Shown here one piece after another: positions 47,915-60,200 of a stretch of DNA of 64,000 bases. Under the pieces are notes generated by a model that did not search any database, had not been told where the DNA came from, and worked only from the letters and a program-made list of their open reading frames with translations. Origin of the DNA: Arachnomyces sp. PD_36 (taxonomy: Eukaryota > Ascomycota > Eurotiomycetes > Onygenales > Arachnomycetaceae); the NCBI GenBank assembly GCA_032988195.1, contig JANTQE010000004.1, positions 803,571 to 867,570 on the forward strand. Reading direction: 5' to 3'. Every line of letters starts with the position of its first letter. Position 1 is the first letter of the stretch. Position numbers and translations under genes: made by a program.

Positions 47915-48893
47915 ATGCAGCTCACCTTGCCAATCGTCGCTGGCGTTCTCGCCTTTGCCAACAGTGCTGCGGCTCACTGTATGTTAACCGTGCATTCCAA
48001 TACCCTGTTGGGAGTTCATGCTAACCTTGGCCAGACCGCTTCACTAGCCTTATCGTTGACGGAGAGACGACCAAGGAATATCAATATGTCCGGTAAGTCT
48101 TGGCTCATCGAGCTGTTGTTGGAGCAGGAGCTAACACCGATGGCCGTTTTCTAGTAAAAACACCAACATGAACTCCCCTGTGACTGATGTCAGCTCTCCC
48201 GACATCATCTGTAACGAGGGAGGATTGGACTCTGGCGCCAACACTGAGGTTGCCACCGTGAAGGCTGGGTCAACTGTTAGTTTCCCGTTGTTCAGAGTTA
48301 ATCCGACAGGTCTACGAGGGAATTCTAATGCGCTTTTATAGGTTGGCTTCGCTTCCGAACCTCTCGGTCACCCAGGACCACTCACTGTTTACCTGTCCCA
48401 AGCTTCTGGTGACGTCAAGTCATACGATGGCTCTGGAGACTGGTTCAAGATCAGTGAGCTTGGAGCCGAGATCACCGCTGAGGCGATTACCTGGCCCGCT
48501 GATGGTTTGACTGAATATACCTTCGAAATTCCGGCTGCTACCCGTAAGAGTCTTTCATTCCTCTCCAACCGTCTATGACTAATCGGTACCTCAGCCCCCG
48601 GTGACTACCTACTCCGCATTGAGCACATTGGGCTCCATGGCGCTGGCGACGTTGGTGGCGCGCAATTTTACATCTCATGCGCCCAGATCACAGTTGAGGG
48701 CTCTGGCAGCGGAAGCCCAGCACCCACAGTTTCCTTCCCTGGCGCTTACTCTCCAGAAGACCCTGGCATCCTGATCGGCATCTACTACCCAATCGTAAGT
48801 TATCCTATGTGCCCCTGATACGTTGACAGAGAACTGACACGATCCCAGCCCGAATCATACACCGTACCTGGCCCAGAGGTGTGGAGCGGATAA
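47915..48893 (+). CDS. AA9 lytic polysaccharide monooxygenase (GH61 type)
   Basis: Six exons: 47915-47978, 48035-48092, 48155-48275, 48342-48543, 48595-48794, 48849-48893; 229 aa. The signal peptide MQLTLPIVAGVLAFANSAAA leaves His21 as the mature N-terminus (HYRFTSLIVDG), the first ligand of the copper histidine brace. The second ligand is His91 in GHPGPLTVYL, and the axial Tyr is Tyr174 in GGAQFYISCAQ, with the second-sphere His163 (GLHGAG) and Gln172 conserved. CNEGG and ISCAQI give the usual disulfide cysteines. There is no carbohydrate-binding module or anchor after the domain; it ends GPEVWSG. It should oxidatively cleave cellulose or related glucans outside the cell. Intron 1 lies directly after the His21 codon. 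Confidence 0.93.
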
Positions 48894-50876
48894 ATGTTAG
48901 TCTCTAGCGACAATCGAACATAGAAGGGTGGTTGACGAGTAGATGTTTCTTACGGACTTATGAGGGCTAGATGTCTCTCGTTCAAGACTTTGTAAATACT
49001 TTTGCCTCTCCCCTCGATTAGTACAAATTGAGGGGACGAGATAGCGTTCATCTATGCATATATTTTTCTCCAGCACAAGCTTATTCAGTGCCTTGACACA
49101 CGAACGGCCCTTAAGAACCCATGGCCCGACCGTAAGAGATCGAGCTACCAAATGCCCATAGCATAACATACTTCACTGGCGCAGCAGACACCATGCTTGG
49201 GTGGCTAAACTTTCTAACGATGTCGGAAGCCTGAAGTTCCCAGAAAGATCAAGCTGGAATGAGGCGTACATGCAGGTTCTTTCCTGCAAGGGTTTGTCCT
49301 CCATATTAACATCTGTTGATAACCGACCACCGGAGCGGCCCGCGATGATCCCCACAAGTAGGAATCCTCCAGCACCCTCCAAGTTCGCGAACCAAAGGTC
49401 TCATTGCCTAATCAGGACAGATCACACAAGGTAATTGGGTACCAAATATCGTGCATGCAAATCGAGTCATTTATCGCATCCTGAAGAGGCGACGTGAGGA
49501 AGAACCTAGAGAGTGATGAGCAATGATCCCGGACTAACTTCTGGCAGTGGATGGCCATTTGTTACCAGATTGCGCGCCGTGTGAGTGAGGTGGGCGAGTT
49601 TGGTGTGCGTCAGGTAGTGTGATGACCCGAGGAACTGGGTGAATAGATCAGGATTCTCAGCCGTCCTGTACTTTGACACTTGATCTTCATGTCTGCATCT
49701 CCTGGGGAGTGGGCGTTGATCCATCACTTCAAAAAGTGACTGCTGAGGACCTATCTGTACTCTCCTTTGCCCGAGCTGTCTCGGGCTGAGCGGGAGAAAA
49801 CGGATAGAATTTGTTTCGCATCCCGAAATCCGTTTGAAAAGAGCTTATCCGTTACAACTAGGAGCATTGCGGCGTAGCCAAACCATTTATAATGATCTCT
49901 CTTTGTTCAAGGGAAGAACAGCCGTTCCTGCAGTTTCAAAGTGAAAGATATCACCTGGATGTCTTGGCACGACAGTTTATTTTGGGAACTGCCTCTGAGT
50001 GGTCGAAGAGTCAACAGGGGTGGGGGTCAACTGGGCGGTTAAATCTCAGTCTAACCCGATTCATACCTCAATAAGGTCCCAATAAGCTTTGGCAGTTTCT
50101 TCACACAGACCACATTGCGGGTCTTTAGCGGGTCCCGACACGCCGGTTCCTTCCCTTTTCCTTCAACTCTTGCCTTATTGAGGCTTATTGAGGATTCTTA
50201 TTGATACCCAAAAAGGGTATGGTTAGTCTGACATCTAACCCTCTAACCGCCATGATGAACATGGTCCTGTCTGTTTTCTGTATCTGAATCAACTTTTGAT
50301 GCTTCGAATTGGCTGTCAATCACGATTCACATCATGTCTCGCATCTTTTTGTGGGCTACCCGGGGTCTATCCTCGCAATTGAGACCTATTTCCCTTATTC
50401 TGTCTATCATGCTATTGGCATCGAGTGGAAAACATCTCAATGGGCTGATGTTTCATATATCAGCCCTCATCTCTTCTTCGTTGCCTCTCTTTCGTTCTCA
50501 TGGAACATGCTCTATTTCCTTTCTTATATCACATCCGTTGCATGAAGTCTCAAGCTGCTTGGCTGGTTTGATTCCCTTTTACATTCCTCTTTCTCATTCC
50601 AAAGCACTTCTCGTCTCTGGTTAGCCTTCAATTCCTTGATCATATTCCCCTTCAATATTCTATGCCCATCCCGTCGTCGGCCGCGGTTAAGGAGCACCCG
50701 TTCTTTTCCTACTTCTAAACGGCATCCCGTTCACATAGCTTGCTCGTGGATCTGGCATCCATCGACAGCTATTCTGTCCTACCCCGATCCTCCTAATACG
50801 ACTTCCCTGTCCCACCAAAATACCTTTCGGTGAAAAGGCGAGGCCGCAGGGCTAGCCGAATCGGCCGAATTTTCCA
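48894..50876. other. STE3 upstream region
   Basis: A 2-kb spacer between the LPMO stop and the STE3 ATG. It contains a cluster of CTTATTGAGG-type repeats (listed separately) and, 250-540 bp before STE3, an ATG-started 96-codon frame (50334-50624) that could be an upstream ORF in the leader. No recognised gene. Confidence 0.4.
50066..50205. repeat. Inverted and tandem CTTATTGAGG decamers upstream of STE3
   Basis: CTTATTGAGG occurs twice in direct tandem (50174-50183 and 50184-50193), followed by CTTATTGAT (50197-50205); its exact reverse complement CCTCAATAAG lies at 50066-50075, followed by CCCAATAAG (50078-50086). This gives five related units within 140 bp, 670-810 bp before the STE3 ATG. 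Confidence 0.75.
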
Positions 50877-52411
50877 ATGGATTTCTTTAAGCCTTTAAGA
50901 CTTACCTGGTCTCCTCAGGGGATAACTCTTTGCGTTCTTTCCGCTCTCTCCCTCCTAGTGTGCTGCCCTCCCCTGGCATGGCATATCAAAAACCGCAACT
51001 TCCCTGCGTCATGCCTTATAATCTGGGTAATCATTGACAACATTTTCAACTTCATCAACCCTCTCATTTGGCCGACAGACTACATCACATCATGGTGGAG
51101 CGGAGTTGGTCTCTGCGACGTCGAGACAAAGCTTATGATGGGAAGTTACGTCGGCATTGTTGGTGCCCTAGCCTGCATATTCCGCAGCCTGGCAGCAGCT
51201 TTGGACACCGATAGTGCGGTGCTGATTCCCAGCAAAGCTGAACGGCGGAGAAAGTTCATGATTGAGCTTGCGCTCTGCATTGGATTCCCGATCTATATGA
51301 TGGTTACCCACTACATCATCCAACCGCATCGTTACATGATCTATGCGATTAACGGGTGTAGCCCTTCTTATGACCAGAGTTGGCCCAGCACAGCACTCCA
51401 TTTTATCTGGCCACCTGTGCTTTGTCTAGTCGATGTCTATTACTGTGGTATGTTCTTCTTTGTCTCGCCTAGGAACCCCGAATGGCATAACTAATCTTCT
51501 GCATAGTTATCGTTGTCTACCGGCTCAACAAATACAGGCACCAATTCGCCGATATCCTCATGTCATCTGGAAGCGACTATAATCGATCCCGATTCATCCG
51601 GCTTTTTGTCATCTCCGCACTCATGCTTCTAGTGAACTTCCCCGTTCAGCTATATGTCCTCTACCGCAATGTATCATTTGAATGGCTCCCATATTCCTGG
51701 AGCGAGATCCATGCAGCCGACTGGGGGAGGATTGAGAAATTACCATCATACGGTGAAGTTGCCTATCATCGCTGGATTCAAGTGGCTGCTGGATATTTCT
51801 TGTTCGCCTTCTTCGGATTTGGCTCAGACGCAACTTTGATGTACCGAGCTGCCCTGCTGAAGATCGGCCTTGGAAGATGGTTCCCGGCGCTTCACCACCC
51901 TCATATCTCCGAGGAACGAAAAAATTCATCCTCCAGCCGATTTGGGTCCATTGGCAGTCGTGCAAAGTTTGCATTCCGTCGCAAGCATGAGTCTATGCAG
52001 TCGATCTCCTCTGGGTAATACCCCCCATTTTTAGCCCCATTCCCCTTGCTTTCAATAACTAACAATATCTATAGTTCATCCCGACAGAATAAAAAACCAG
52101 GCCACATCTCAATGCATTCGCCTCGAGACGTCGAAAACTGTCCTCCCAGCCCTGACTTCATTACCAACTACACTGCCCCTGGCAACCCAACAGCCCCCGA
52201 TCCCGTCTGGAGGCCTTTCACCCTCGGAACCCTCACACACAACCGATTCCCTCAATATGCGGAAAGCAGCAACATGTCAGACGAAACATTCGTCCCTCGA
52301 AGTCGCTTCTCCAGTGAGAGCGTTGATCGACTTACAAATATGGATCGACTAGCAAGTGTCGGCTCAGTCCAGACAAAGGTCGATAGCAAGGACCGAAACC
52401 AAAGCCATTGA
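50877..52411 (+). CDS. ste3: a-factor-type pheromone receptor, Ste3 family GPCR
   Basis: Three exons: 50877-51447, 51507-52014, 52075-52411; 471 aa. Seven hydrophobic spans are visible, starting with GITLCVLSALSLLVCCPPLA and CLIIWVIIDNIFNFINPLIW. Ste3-type features: LIWPTDY near the end of span 2, the WSGVGLCDVETKLMMGSYVG stretch, the Arg-rich loop KAERRRKFMIELALCIGFPI, GCSPSYDQSWPS in the second outer loop, and RLNKYRHQFADILMSSGSDY in the third inner loop. The C-tail is Ser-rich and polar (RKHESMQSISSG, SRFSSESVDRLTNMDR), suited to phosphorylation and desensitisation. It should sense the farnesylated a-type pheromone of the opposite mating partner and signal through a heterotrimeric G protein. 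No mating-type gene or pheromone precursor was seen in the window. Confidence 0.93.
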
Positions 52412-53203
52412 GACCAGGTCATCATGAATTCTCTCTCTTTTTCTGAATGTTCACGGCGAGCAAGCAAGCGCTGCATACATATCACAACATCCTTTCCCTT
52501 CTACCCCTTCTCCTACTTCTATCCTGTCAAAGCGGTTTATGATTATACCCCAGTTTCCTTTACTTTCCTAATATCTGGTCTTTTCTCTCTGTTCTAGCGA
52601 TTTCCATTTCTCGGATGGGCATCTCTTCCTGGCGCGATAGTTTCTTTTCATCTCCTTTTTCTAATTATCAAGTTGTACATAGAACGCAGAGATACTCTGC
52701 ATTGTGATTTTCTCTCATATCGGCAACAATCAAATAAAATAACTCTCTTCGTCAAAAGTATTCCTTGAAATGGGTTCGCGTGACTCACTATAGCTTCCCC
52801 TTCAGATTGAACCTCCACTACTTATTTATGTAAGAGGAATGGATACGATTAGGTAGAGCAGAGTAAATAAAATGAGATAAATGTGTATATTCGTACATAA
52901 AACGCCAATCCACACAGCGCTCTCTATCCCTTCCCACACATACACCTCTTCAACCTTCCACACAAAACAAAGAAACCAAAGCACTAAGCCCTCACTCACT
53001 GACCGAGACAAATAGCATCGAAGTATATCCGGGACCGGCGATAAATAATTATACAGAAATGTTTCTCTCCGCCACATACACACATAGACATACATGGATA
53101 TACGGGTGCTAATCAACTCTTACTTCCGAAAGAAAGGGAACAGATTATGTTTGCCCTTCCCTTTCCCCTTCCAATCCATCATTCGCTTGAAGAGGGATTG
53201 TAA
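52412..53203. other. Convergent spacer between STE3 and RIM1
   Basis: A 0.8-kb region of 3' UTR-like T-rich, then A-rich sequence. No coding frame supported. Confidence 0.4.
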
Positions 53204-53939
53204 TTACTGGTTCTCTTCGCTGGGGGGACTGTATCCTTCGTTCTCTTCGGTGTTCGAACCGGTGGAGGGACGTTTGAGAACCTCAATGGTGCCTGTATTG
53301 TCGAAGGTAAGTTAATTGTTTGGAAAGAGAAAGATGTGGGGTTGAAAATCTGGTTATAATTTCGTCGAAGGGAGAGAGGAGAGGGAGATGGAGTGGGATG
53401 GGGGGGATACATACGCTGGACAACGCTCAGCTGGTACTGCTTCTTTCCCTCAACATCTTCAAAGGACCTGATGCTAGCATCGCCTTCGACGCAGACCTGG
53501 GCTCTGTTTATTGGGAGAACATGAGGTTAGCATTCATGTTATTTGCCGATATAGGTGAAAAATTTTTGCCTGTCTACATAGGGATATAAGGGAGGAAACG
53601 ACGGATGATTGAAACGAACCCTTTCTGTAGCGAAAACATGTAATCCCTACGCGGACCCTCTGAAGGGATAAAGTGGGTGACGGCGAACCAGCTCGTCTGG
53701 CGCTTCTCGTTCCTTCCGTGGTTGACCGCGACCTTGTATCTCACAAGTTCCTGGCCGTTTTGCGTGGTGTGGAGTTCAGGGGTAGCTCCTAGATGGCCGA
53801 TGATGGTGAGGCGGGAGAAATCCCGGGCAGCGGTGCTGCTGAATGGGGAGGATCGCTGGGCGGATCGGGCGAGGAAAGAGGAAGGGGTGGAGTTGGTTGC
53901 TGCGCGGAGCACAGGGCGGAGGGAGGTGAAAGAGTTCAT
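53204..53939 (-). CDS. RIM1: Mitochondrial single-stranded DNA-binding protein
   Basis: Three exons: 53939-53620, 53503-53415, 53292-53204; 165 aa. The N-terminus (MNSFTSLRPVLRAATNSTPS, then FLARSAQRSSPFSSTAARDF) is a clear mitochondrial presequence. The OB-fold follows: SRLTIIGHLGATPELHTTQN, GQELVRYKVAVNH, TSWFAVTHF, then across intron 1 QKGAQVCVEGDASIRSFED and KKQYQLSVVQRTIEVLKRPS, the bacterial SSB pattern kept by fungal Rim1. A short acidic tail (EENEGYSPPSEENQ) ends it. It coats single-stranded mtDNA and supports its replication. The start was set at the Met before the presequence; the longer open frame upstream has no ATG. Intron 1 uses a GTTCGT donor, less usual but required by the QKGAQ junction. 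Confidence 0.9.
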
Positions 53940-56900
53940 TGCTGCTTTGGTGTTTTGGAGGTATCTAGGAAGGAAAGGTTTTTTATTGGGGAAGATGATA
54001 TGATGTGGGGTTGAAGCTGGTGATGGAGGGTGTTGCGGTTTGATTTCTTGTGAAGAGAATTTATCTTTTTCTTCCTTGAGAAAAGGAGATCTGTCACGTG
54101 ACACACGCGTGGAGCGGAAGTAAGCTTAAATAAACGCGACCGGGCATGTTAATAGACGACAACGGATTACACACTTTCTAATCCTTTCATGGGAATACCT
54201 TTATAGAGATATTATAACACCGTTACCTTACAATTCGACATAAGTACCCTGCGCAGATGTTCTGACCCCTGGAAATGCCGGTCGAGATAGGAATATGGAC
54301 AAGCTACCTACCTATGACATGCCGGGGCGTCGGATTAAAAGCGGATATTAATCGTTAAGCTACGAATAACACGGGTGGGCTTTCGTATGATCGAGCCTCA
54401 AAAGGGGTTGACCGGGCCGAAAGGGGGGGAAGGGTGTTAATGAACTGGAGAGCAATGATGCATTTCAACTACGATAAGTGTTGCTTAAAGCGCGTATATC
54501 GAAATAAAATTGTACTAAGGCAGAGGGCACCGAGAAGAACACTTGAGAGTGAAGGTATGGCATTAGATGCGGAATAATATGAAGCGGGTGACGGTCGGCT
54601 CTTAGGATTTATTCCGATGCGACCTTGGGTTAATACACGGGAGCATCGAGAGAGTTGTCGCAGCGACTTTTTCGGGAGAGTGTTTTCTTATATCCAGCAA
54701 GGATATCGAGACCCCGGCTCGGAGAGCCTTGGAGTGTTCCAAATGTCGTTGTTGACAGCTTCGGGAATTGCCCCAGCCGAGCCTATAGCAGATAAGTGTA
54801 TGCAGGTTAGCAATGTGAAATCCCGATAAATTTTCACCAGCTAGGGAGATCGCTAGAGGATGCTGTACGAAAATCATCCCGCATCTAGCAGTGGCTTCAA
54901 AGCGGATTATTATTTCACTGGAGGTATATTTCTATCCGCACCCTATGAACCGGAGAATTGCGACTATGCGTCATCGCTTGAGTTTGGGGCTTGCTATGGC
55001 GGCCATGTATAGCAGGTAACTGCTCGTCACATATTCCTCGGGATCGAGAGCCCGAAAGGAAACCTTCTACGGTATCAATTCGCTAGGGAGCGAAAAATAA
55101 AAATATATATATAAAACTCGGGCTTTTGGCTGAAGAGCGCCAGATTTTAGGGCTGCCCCGAGTCACATTCCGGCGGCTTTGAGTGGCCGTAGACCTCTTA
55201 ACACTCGCAATAAGTCGCCTATCCGACACGTTTACCTTATATTAATCATGGATGGCTGAGGTTTGGCGTCCGTATTCTTGGTCTCAGGGAACAAAGTCCT
55301 GGGTTGTTGGATTGGTGTGGTAAACAGACAGCCCAAGCCCCTTCAGCTTCACAAGAACTGCGAGCTTGACCGAGAGTATCTCGGGGCTCCTTCTGTGCGA
55401 CACTCTTTGGCCGACTTCATGACAGCTTTCTCGATTGGTATCGAGTCGGATAAGGCCTTCTGTGGGACAGTTCTGTCCCGACGCCAAATTTGCGTCAAAC
55501 CGTGTCATAGAACAAATGTCACAGCACAAGTCTTTTGAATCAAACATTGGGGTCACCATTTCAACGAATAAGGAAGAAAACTGAGAGAAAACCGTTGTTA
55601 AGCGGTTTGAAATAGAATTGGTCCACGACAGCAGGCATGCCCCATGGTTCCTGCACAAGCAGACGTAAAACGAATGTGTGAAAGGTGACTCAACGTCAGA
55701 CTAGGTAAGGAACGCGAAGTACAGCTCTCGATTTTCAAATCTCAGCCGTCCACGACGCGATTCTCCAGAGTTCGGTTCTGCAGAACGAACACGACGCTTA
55801 TTTTTGGACGACACGCTCGGTTCCAGGCCACTGGGCTCTGGAAGTTGACGTGTCGGATATGTGCAACTACAAGCGTACAGGTGAAACGTCATCGACGAAC
55901 CTCTTGAAACCGGCAGCATCGATGACGAGCAAGGCACCCAAGGCGAAGAGAGAACAGAAGACGAATGGGTTGCTGTCATGAGCGAGGCAAAAGAATTGCG
56001 CTCAGGTTGTAAACTGGGTCTCATCCGATCGAATGTGGGATCCATGTTCCTGCGCTAGCCGACGAGATCTGAAGATCTCACGACGACAGATGCTGCCCAG
56101 TGCCAGCTGGTGGACAAGAACAGAATCATCGCAAATATCGCAGCCTCTCTACACCAGTGACGACAGAATATCGCCTTGTCCCTTGCACAAAATATTGTAC
56201 TCTGCCCCTGTCTCCAATGATACGATGGCAGTGGGAATTTGTCTTGACCCCTTCCCGTCTCGTTTGCGGCTTGCCCAGGGAGATCGCCAAGAGACCTCAA
56301 TATTGAATCGTAAAAAGAAACGATAAAAAAGCAAAAAGCTGGACAACAAACTTCTGTGGACTTCCGGAAGTGGCGCCTTTTCGAGTTCTTCTCCAAAAGT
56401 CTTCAGGCTAGCCACTCAAAGTTCACGTTCTCGCACTTGGTGGACCAGAGCCTCTCGCTCTGCTTACTCGTGCAGGAGCCGTCCGACGCCGGCCTTTCTT
56501 GGTCTCTTCCTGTTGGTCCTGACGGGCAAACTTCTTCACACCAGTTGCTGGGAACAATGCAAGATGTCAATGCTCACATGGCTCGATTGCCAATCCCAGG
56601 GGCTGATCAGTCATCCTGCATATCAGTTTTCAAGGCACGAAATTGGTCCTCCTGGCTTTGGTTAGATATTGCCTGATTGGGTTTCGAAGCCAGCACATCC
56701 GGTTTCTTTTCCTTATCAGTGGCTCCCACCATGAGATTGTACAAGATGCCCCTGAAACCCAATTGGAAAAATTGTGGCAAGCTGGTATTGGAAGCTCTGC
56801 GTCGTGTTCCAGTCTCTGCTGTCCCACAGTGAATCTGTGAAATCGTCCCTCATTCTTTTTGCCTGATCCCCCCCTCGTTCGCTCTGTTTGTCCGCTCTGT

Positions 56901-57212
56901 TGCTGCGGAGAAAGGATTTCTCCCTGTTCTCGACCATGTTGAAACGGTGATCTGCAATATCTGCATGTGTTGAACTTGTTCGCTTTTGCCGAAGTTTTTC
57001 GTGGTGATTCTTTCTATCTTGCTTTATTGCGAGGGCTTGATGAAACAAAACATCAGTGTTCATCTGTTATTGCAATCTTGCCTGCCTGTTCCCGGGGTTG
57101 GGTCCGTTCGGAGACCTATCTTGCAATTATCTTTCCCGTGAGTCCGGGGTTGACTGTCCTTCCTACCTTGTTCCTGAGAACCAACCTCTTACCTATCTGC
57201 AGATAGTTGACG
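53940..57212. other. Long spacer between RIM1 and the DUF4203 gene
   Basis: A 3.3-kb region. Many frames of 60-120 codons exist, but none has family-like sequence or a coherent exon series; two minus-strand frames near 55284-55658 and 55701-56415 are the longest. It includes a TGTCACGTGACA palindrome near the RIM1 end and may contain old, unrecognisable mobile-element or gene relics. Confidence 0.35.
54092..54103. promoter_or_regulatory. TGTCACGTGACA palindrome upstream of RIM1
   Basis: A perfect 12-bp palindrome centred on CACGTG, 153 bp upstream of the RIM1 ATG. TCACGTGA is the established core for Cbf1-type bHLH proteins; use here is inference. Confidence 0.5.
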
Positions 57213-60200
57213 ATGCGCTCGCTTTCGTTATGTCTCCTACTTGCGTTCCTTTTAGTCGGCATCAATTCGGCGACGGCGGGAGTTCAAGGGCTTGACCGAA
57301 GACAAGAGGAGATAAACCCTCCCGCCACCGAGGAACCTACCAAGCCCGCTTCAGACCAAGAGCCAACCCGGACAGAGGCAGGCGCCTCTACCTCCACAAC
57401 GTCAACTACTGAACCCACGATAACAACTACCGGAACGGCGACAGGGGAGTCTACAACTCAGACAGTAGGACCCCACACAACCACGGCGGCCTCAGATAGC
57501 CCATCATCGACTTCTGAACCCGGTAAAGCCTTCTAGCTGCTCTGCCTAAAGATTATACCTAACCTGGAGATAGGAACTGACTCTGAAAAAGACCCCGATA
57601 AATTACCTCTAGAGCCCAAATTATCTCCCGCTTTCGTTGTCTCTGGTGTCGTCCTACTCATCGCGGGAGTGGTCTATACGTTGATTGGTATAAAGAAAAG
57701 ATGGTATTTTGGACACTGCTCCCGAATTGGGAAAGTTTATATTGACCGGCTTAATACAGGGCACAAGTGTTTCTGTCGACGGCCTTTTTGGCTGCACTGT
57801 CTGTCGCGGTATGACCTGCAATCTAATGACGCCTACTGTGTTCTTCTGCTGACAACTTGACAGGTTCTTATTGTCTACGTGATGAATACTCCTGTTCCGG
57901 ACGGTAGACAGGGCGGCTACTTTGCCGCATGCTTTTTTACGGGTATCGTTTTCGGCGCCGTGTCCCTCGTTTTTCAAGAGATCACGGAAGGTATGGGTTG
58001 CTTGCTGGGAGGGTTTTGCTTAAGCATGTGGCTCCTAGCACTGAAGCCCGGCGGCCTTCTATCTGAAACGGAAGGCAAAGTCGCATTCATTGCTGCTTTC
58101 ACAGCTGCTACATATGCAACCTCGTTCAGCCATTACACGAGACCATACGGTTTGATCGGATCGACATCGTTTGCAGGTGCGACAGCCACGATTCTCGGGA
58201 TAGACTGTTTTAGCAGAGCCGGGCTGAAAGAATTCTGGCTGTACATTTGGGGTAAGGTCCCTACTATACCATCAGATTCTGCGCGATACTAATCGTTACT
58301 GCAGGACTAAATCCCGACGTCTTCCCTCTTAACACATCAACTTACCCTATAACTCGCGGGATCCGTGTGGAACTGGCCGGTATTGTTGTAACTTGTTTTA
58401 TTGGCATTATATCACAAGTCAAACTATGGAAAGTTATACGGGAAAGGAGAAAGGCCAGAATGTCCGCCAAAGCAGATGAGGAAGAGCAAAGGGATAGGGA
58501 GGAAGAAGAGGTCGGAAGAAACTTGGAAGAAGCCAATAGCCGGGAAATGGCAGTTTGGGAGGCGACTTACGAACCAGATTCAGATAAACATAGGGCAGAC
58601 TCCGGAATTGGGAGGGAAGACTCTACCAGCGGGAAGGACTTTATTGACCGATCATCAACTATCAGTCGAACCGAGGATGTGGCTGTCGAAACACGAGACG
58701 AAGATGGTGCTGAGAAGAAATCAGTCAGCAGCCCTGGAGAAAGAAGCTCTATCTGGGGGTTTCCGGGTAGAAAGCGATCTGTTTCCAGACACCAAGATCT
58801 TGGTGAAGGACTGCCCTCCGAGGACACCGCCTGTGAAGCCCACGGGGTTCATGGTAATAGTACGCCAAACCGAATCTCCAATACGTCGACTGCAGCCTCC
58901 GTCGATTTCAATACCGTTCCTCAGTCGCCTGGTGGTTCCCGTCCATTTTCTGGCGCTGGCCAGACGCAAGGTCCTCCAAGAGACCAATTATCAGGAGACA
59001 TGTCACCTACACCAAGCGTGACACCACTCCCTTTCAAGGCCCCGTTCTCCAGCCCCCGCGATAGAGATGAAGACGAACTGTCCGTTGCAGCGTCTGCTGG
59101 CTCCGATATAGACGTGAACGAGTTCTCTAGAAGGTTTTCTCGACTTTCGAACTTCACAAGATTATCAGGACTGTTTGGTGGTACGACTTCTGCAGAAGCC
59201 GGGGATTCCCCCAGAAATAATCGAAGTCGGCCAACATCTGGCGCTCTGGCGGTTAATATTCCCGAACCGAGCGACGACGGATTGGCACCGGAAGAAAACG
59301 GATACGAGCTCAAGACAACCACAAATTCAGTCGGTGACCACTACGACGTACCTGCCGATCCCCAGGATTTCACAACTGCTGTATCCCAGGGACTGGCTAA
59401 ATGTGAATCGCAGGCAGCAGATGATGGGACGCACAGGCCAAGCATTAATATTCAAATAGGCGATGAATCGGGGTCGAAAAGGCTATCCGCAAGCCCTCTC
59501 CCTAGCCCCATGCTGATGGTTCCTGGTACAGAACCGGCGAAGAATCGGGAAAGCGTTTCTTCCGATGGAAATATACATGATAAACAGGCTATTTCAGCTA
59601 GTGGGTTAGAAAGGTCTGGGACGACGGCATCTAGGACTGGCTCTTTGACTGCAGATGCTGTTGGATTACTACCGAGCCAGGCGTCCAGTGTGACTATGTC
59701 CTACCGAACTAATGAATGGGCCAAGCACCTCTCTCGAGCTGATATTCCAGCAACCGAACCTATCCAACAGCCGGCACTTCAAGGGCAAGCTGACGACACT
59801 TCATTGCGCGAAGAACCCGTGATACCCGTAAATGTCGTCCAACTTCAACAAACCGCACTTGATGCTCATCCTCCCCCAATGGTCGAACATCACCCGGCAG
59901 CTACATCCACATCGGACGACTCGAACCCAGCACGGCCCGCTTTGACGGTGTCTGGGATTGGTTCCGAAGAAGCCCCCAATATGGATTTGCCGATCCAATC
60001 CCCAGGGACTAAGAAGCATCTTCGACCGTCGTCACAGTACATGCAGAGTAAGGGGTACACAACACCCAACTCACTAAATTCGATACTAGACGGTCCTACA
60101 GCCCATAATCCACATCGAAATAGCTCAACCCCCTTTCTAGCCAACTCAGTACATGGGTCGGTCATTCGGGAATCCGGCGAGTGGGACTCATCAGCGAACA

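Noticed and set aside
55284..56415. Series of minus-strand frames that might form a gene
   Set aside because: Frames could not be joined by splice sites into a coherent protein, and no motif was recognised.
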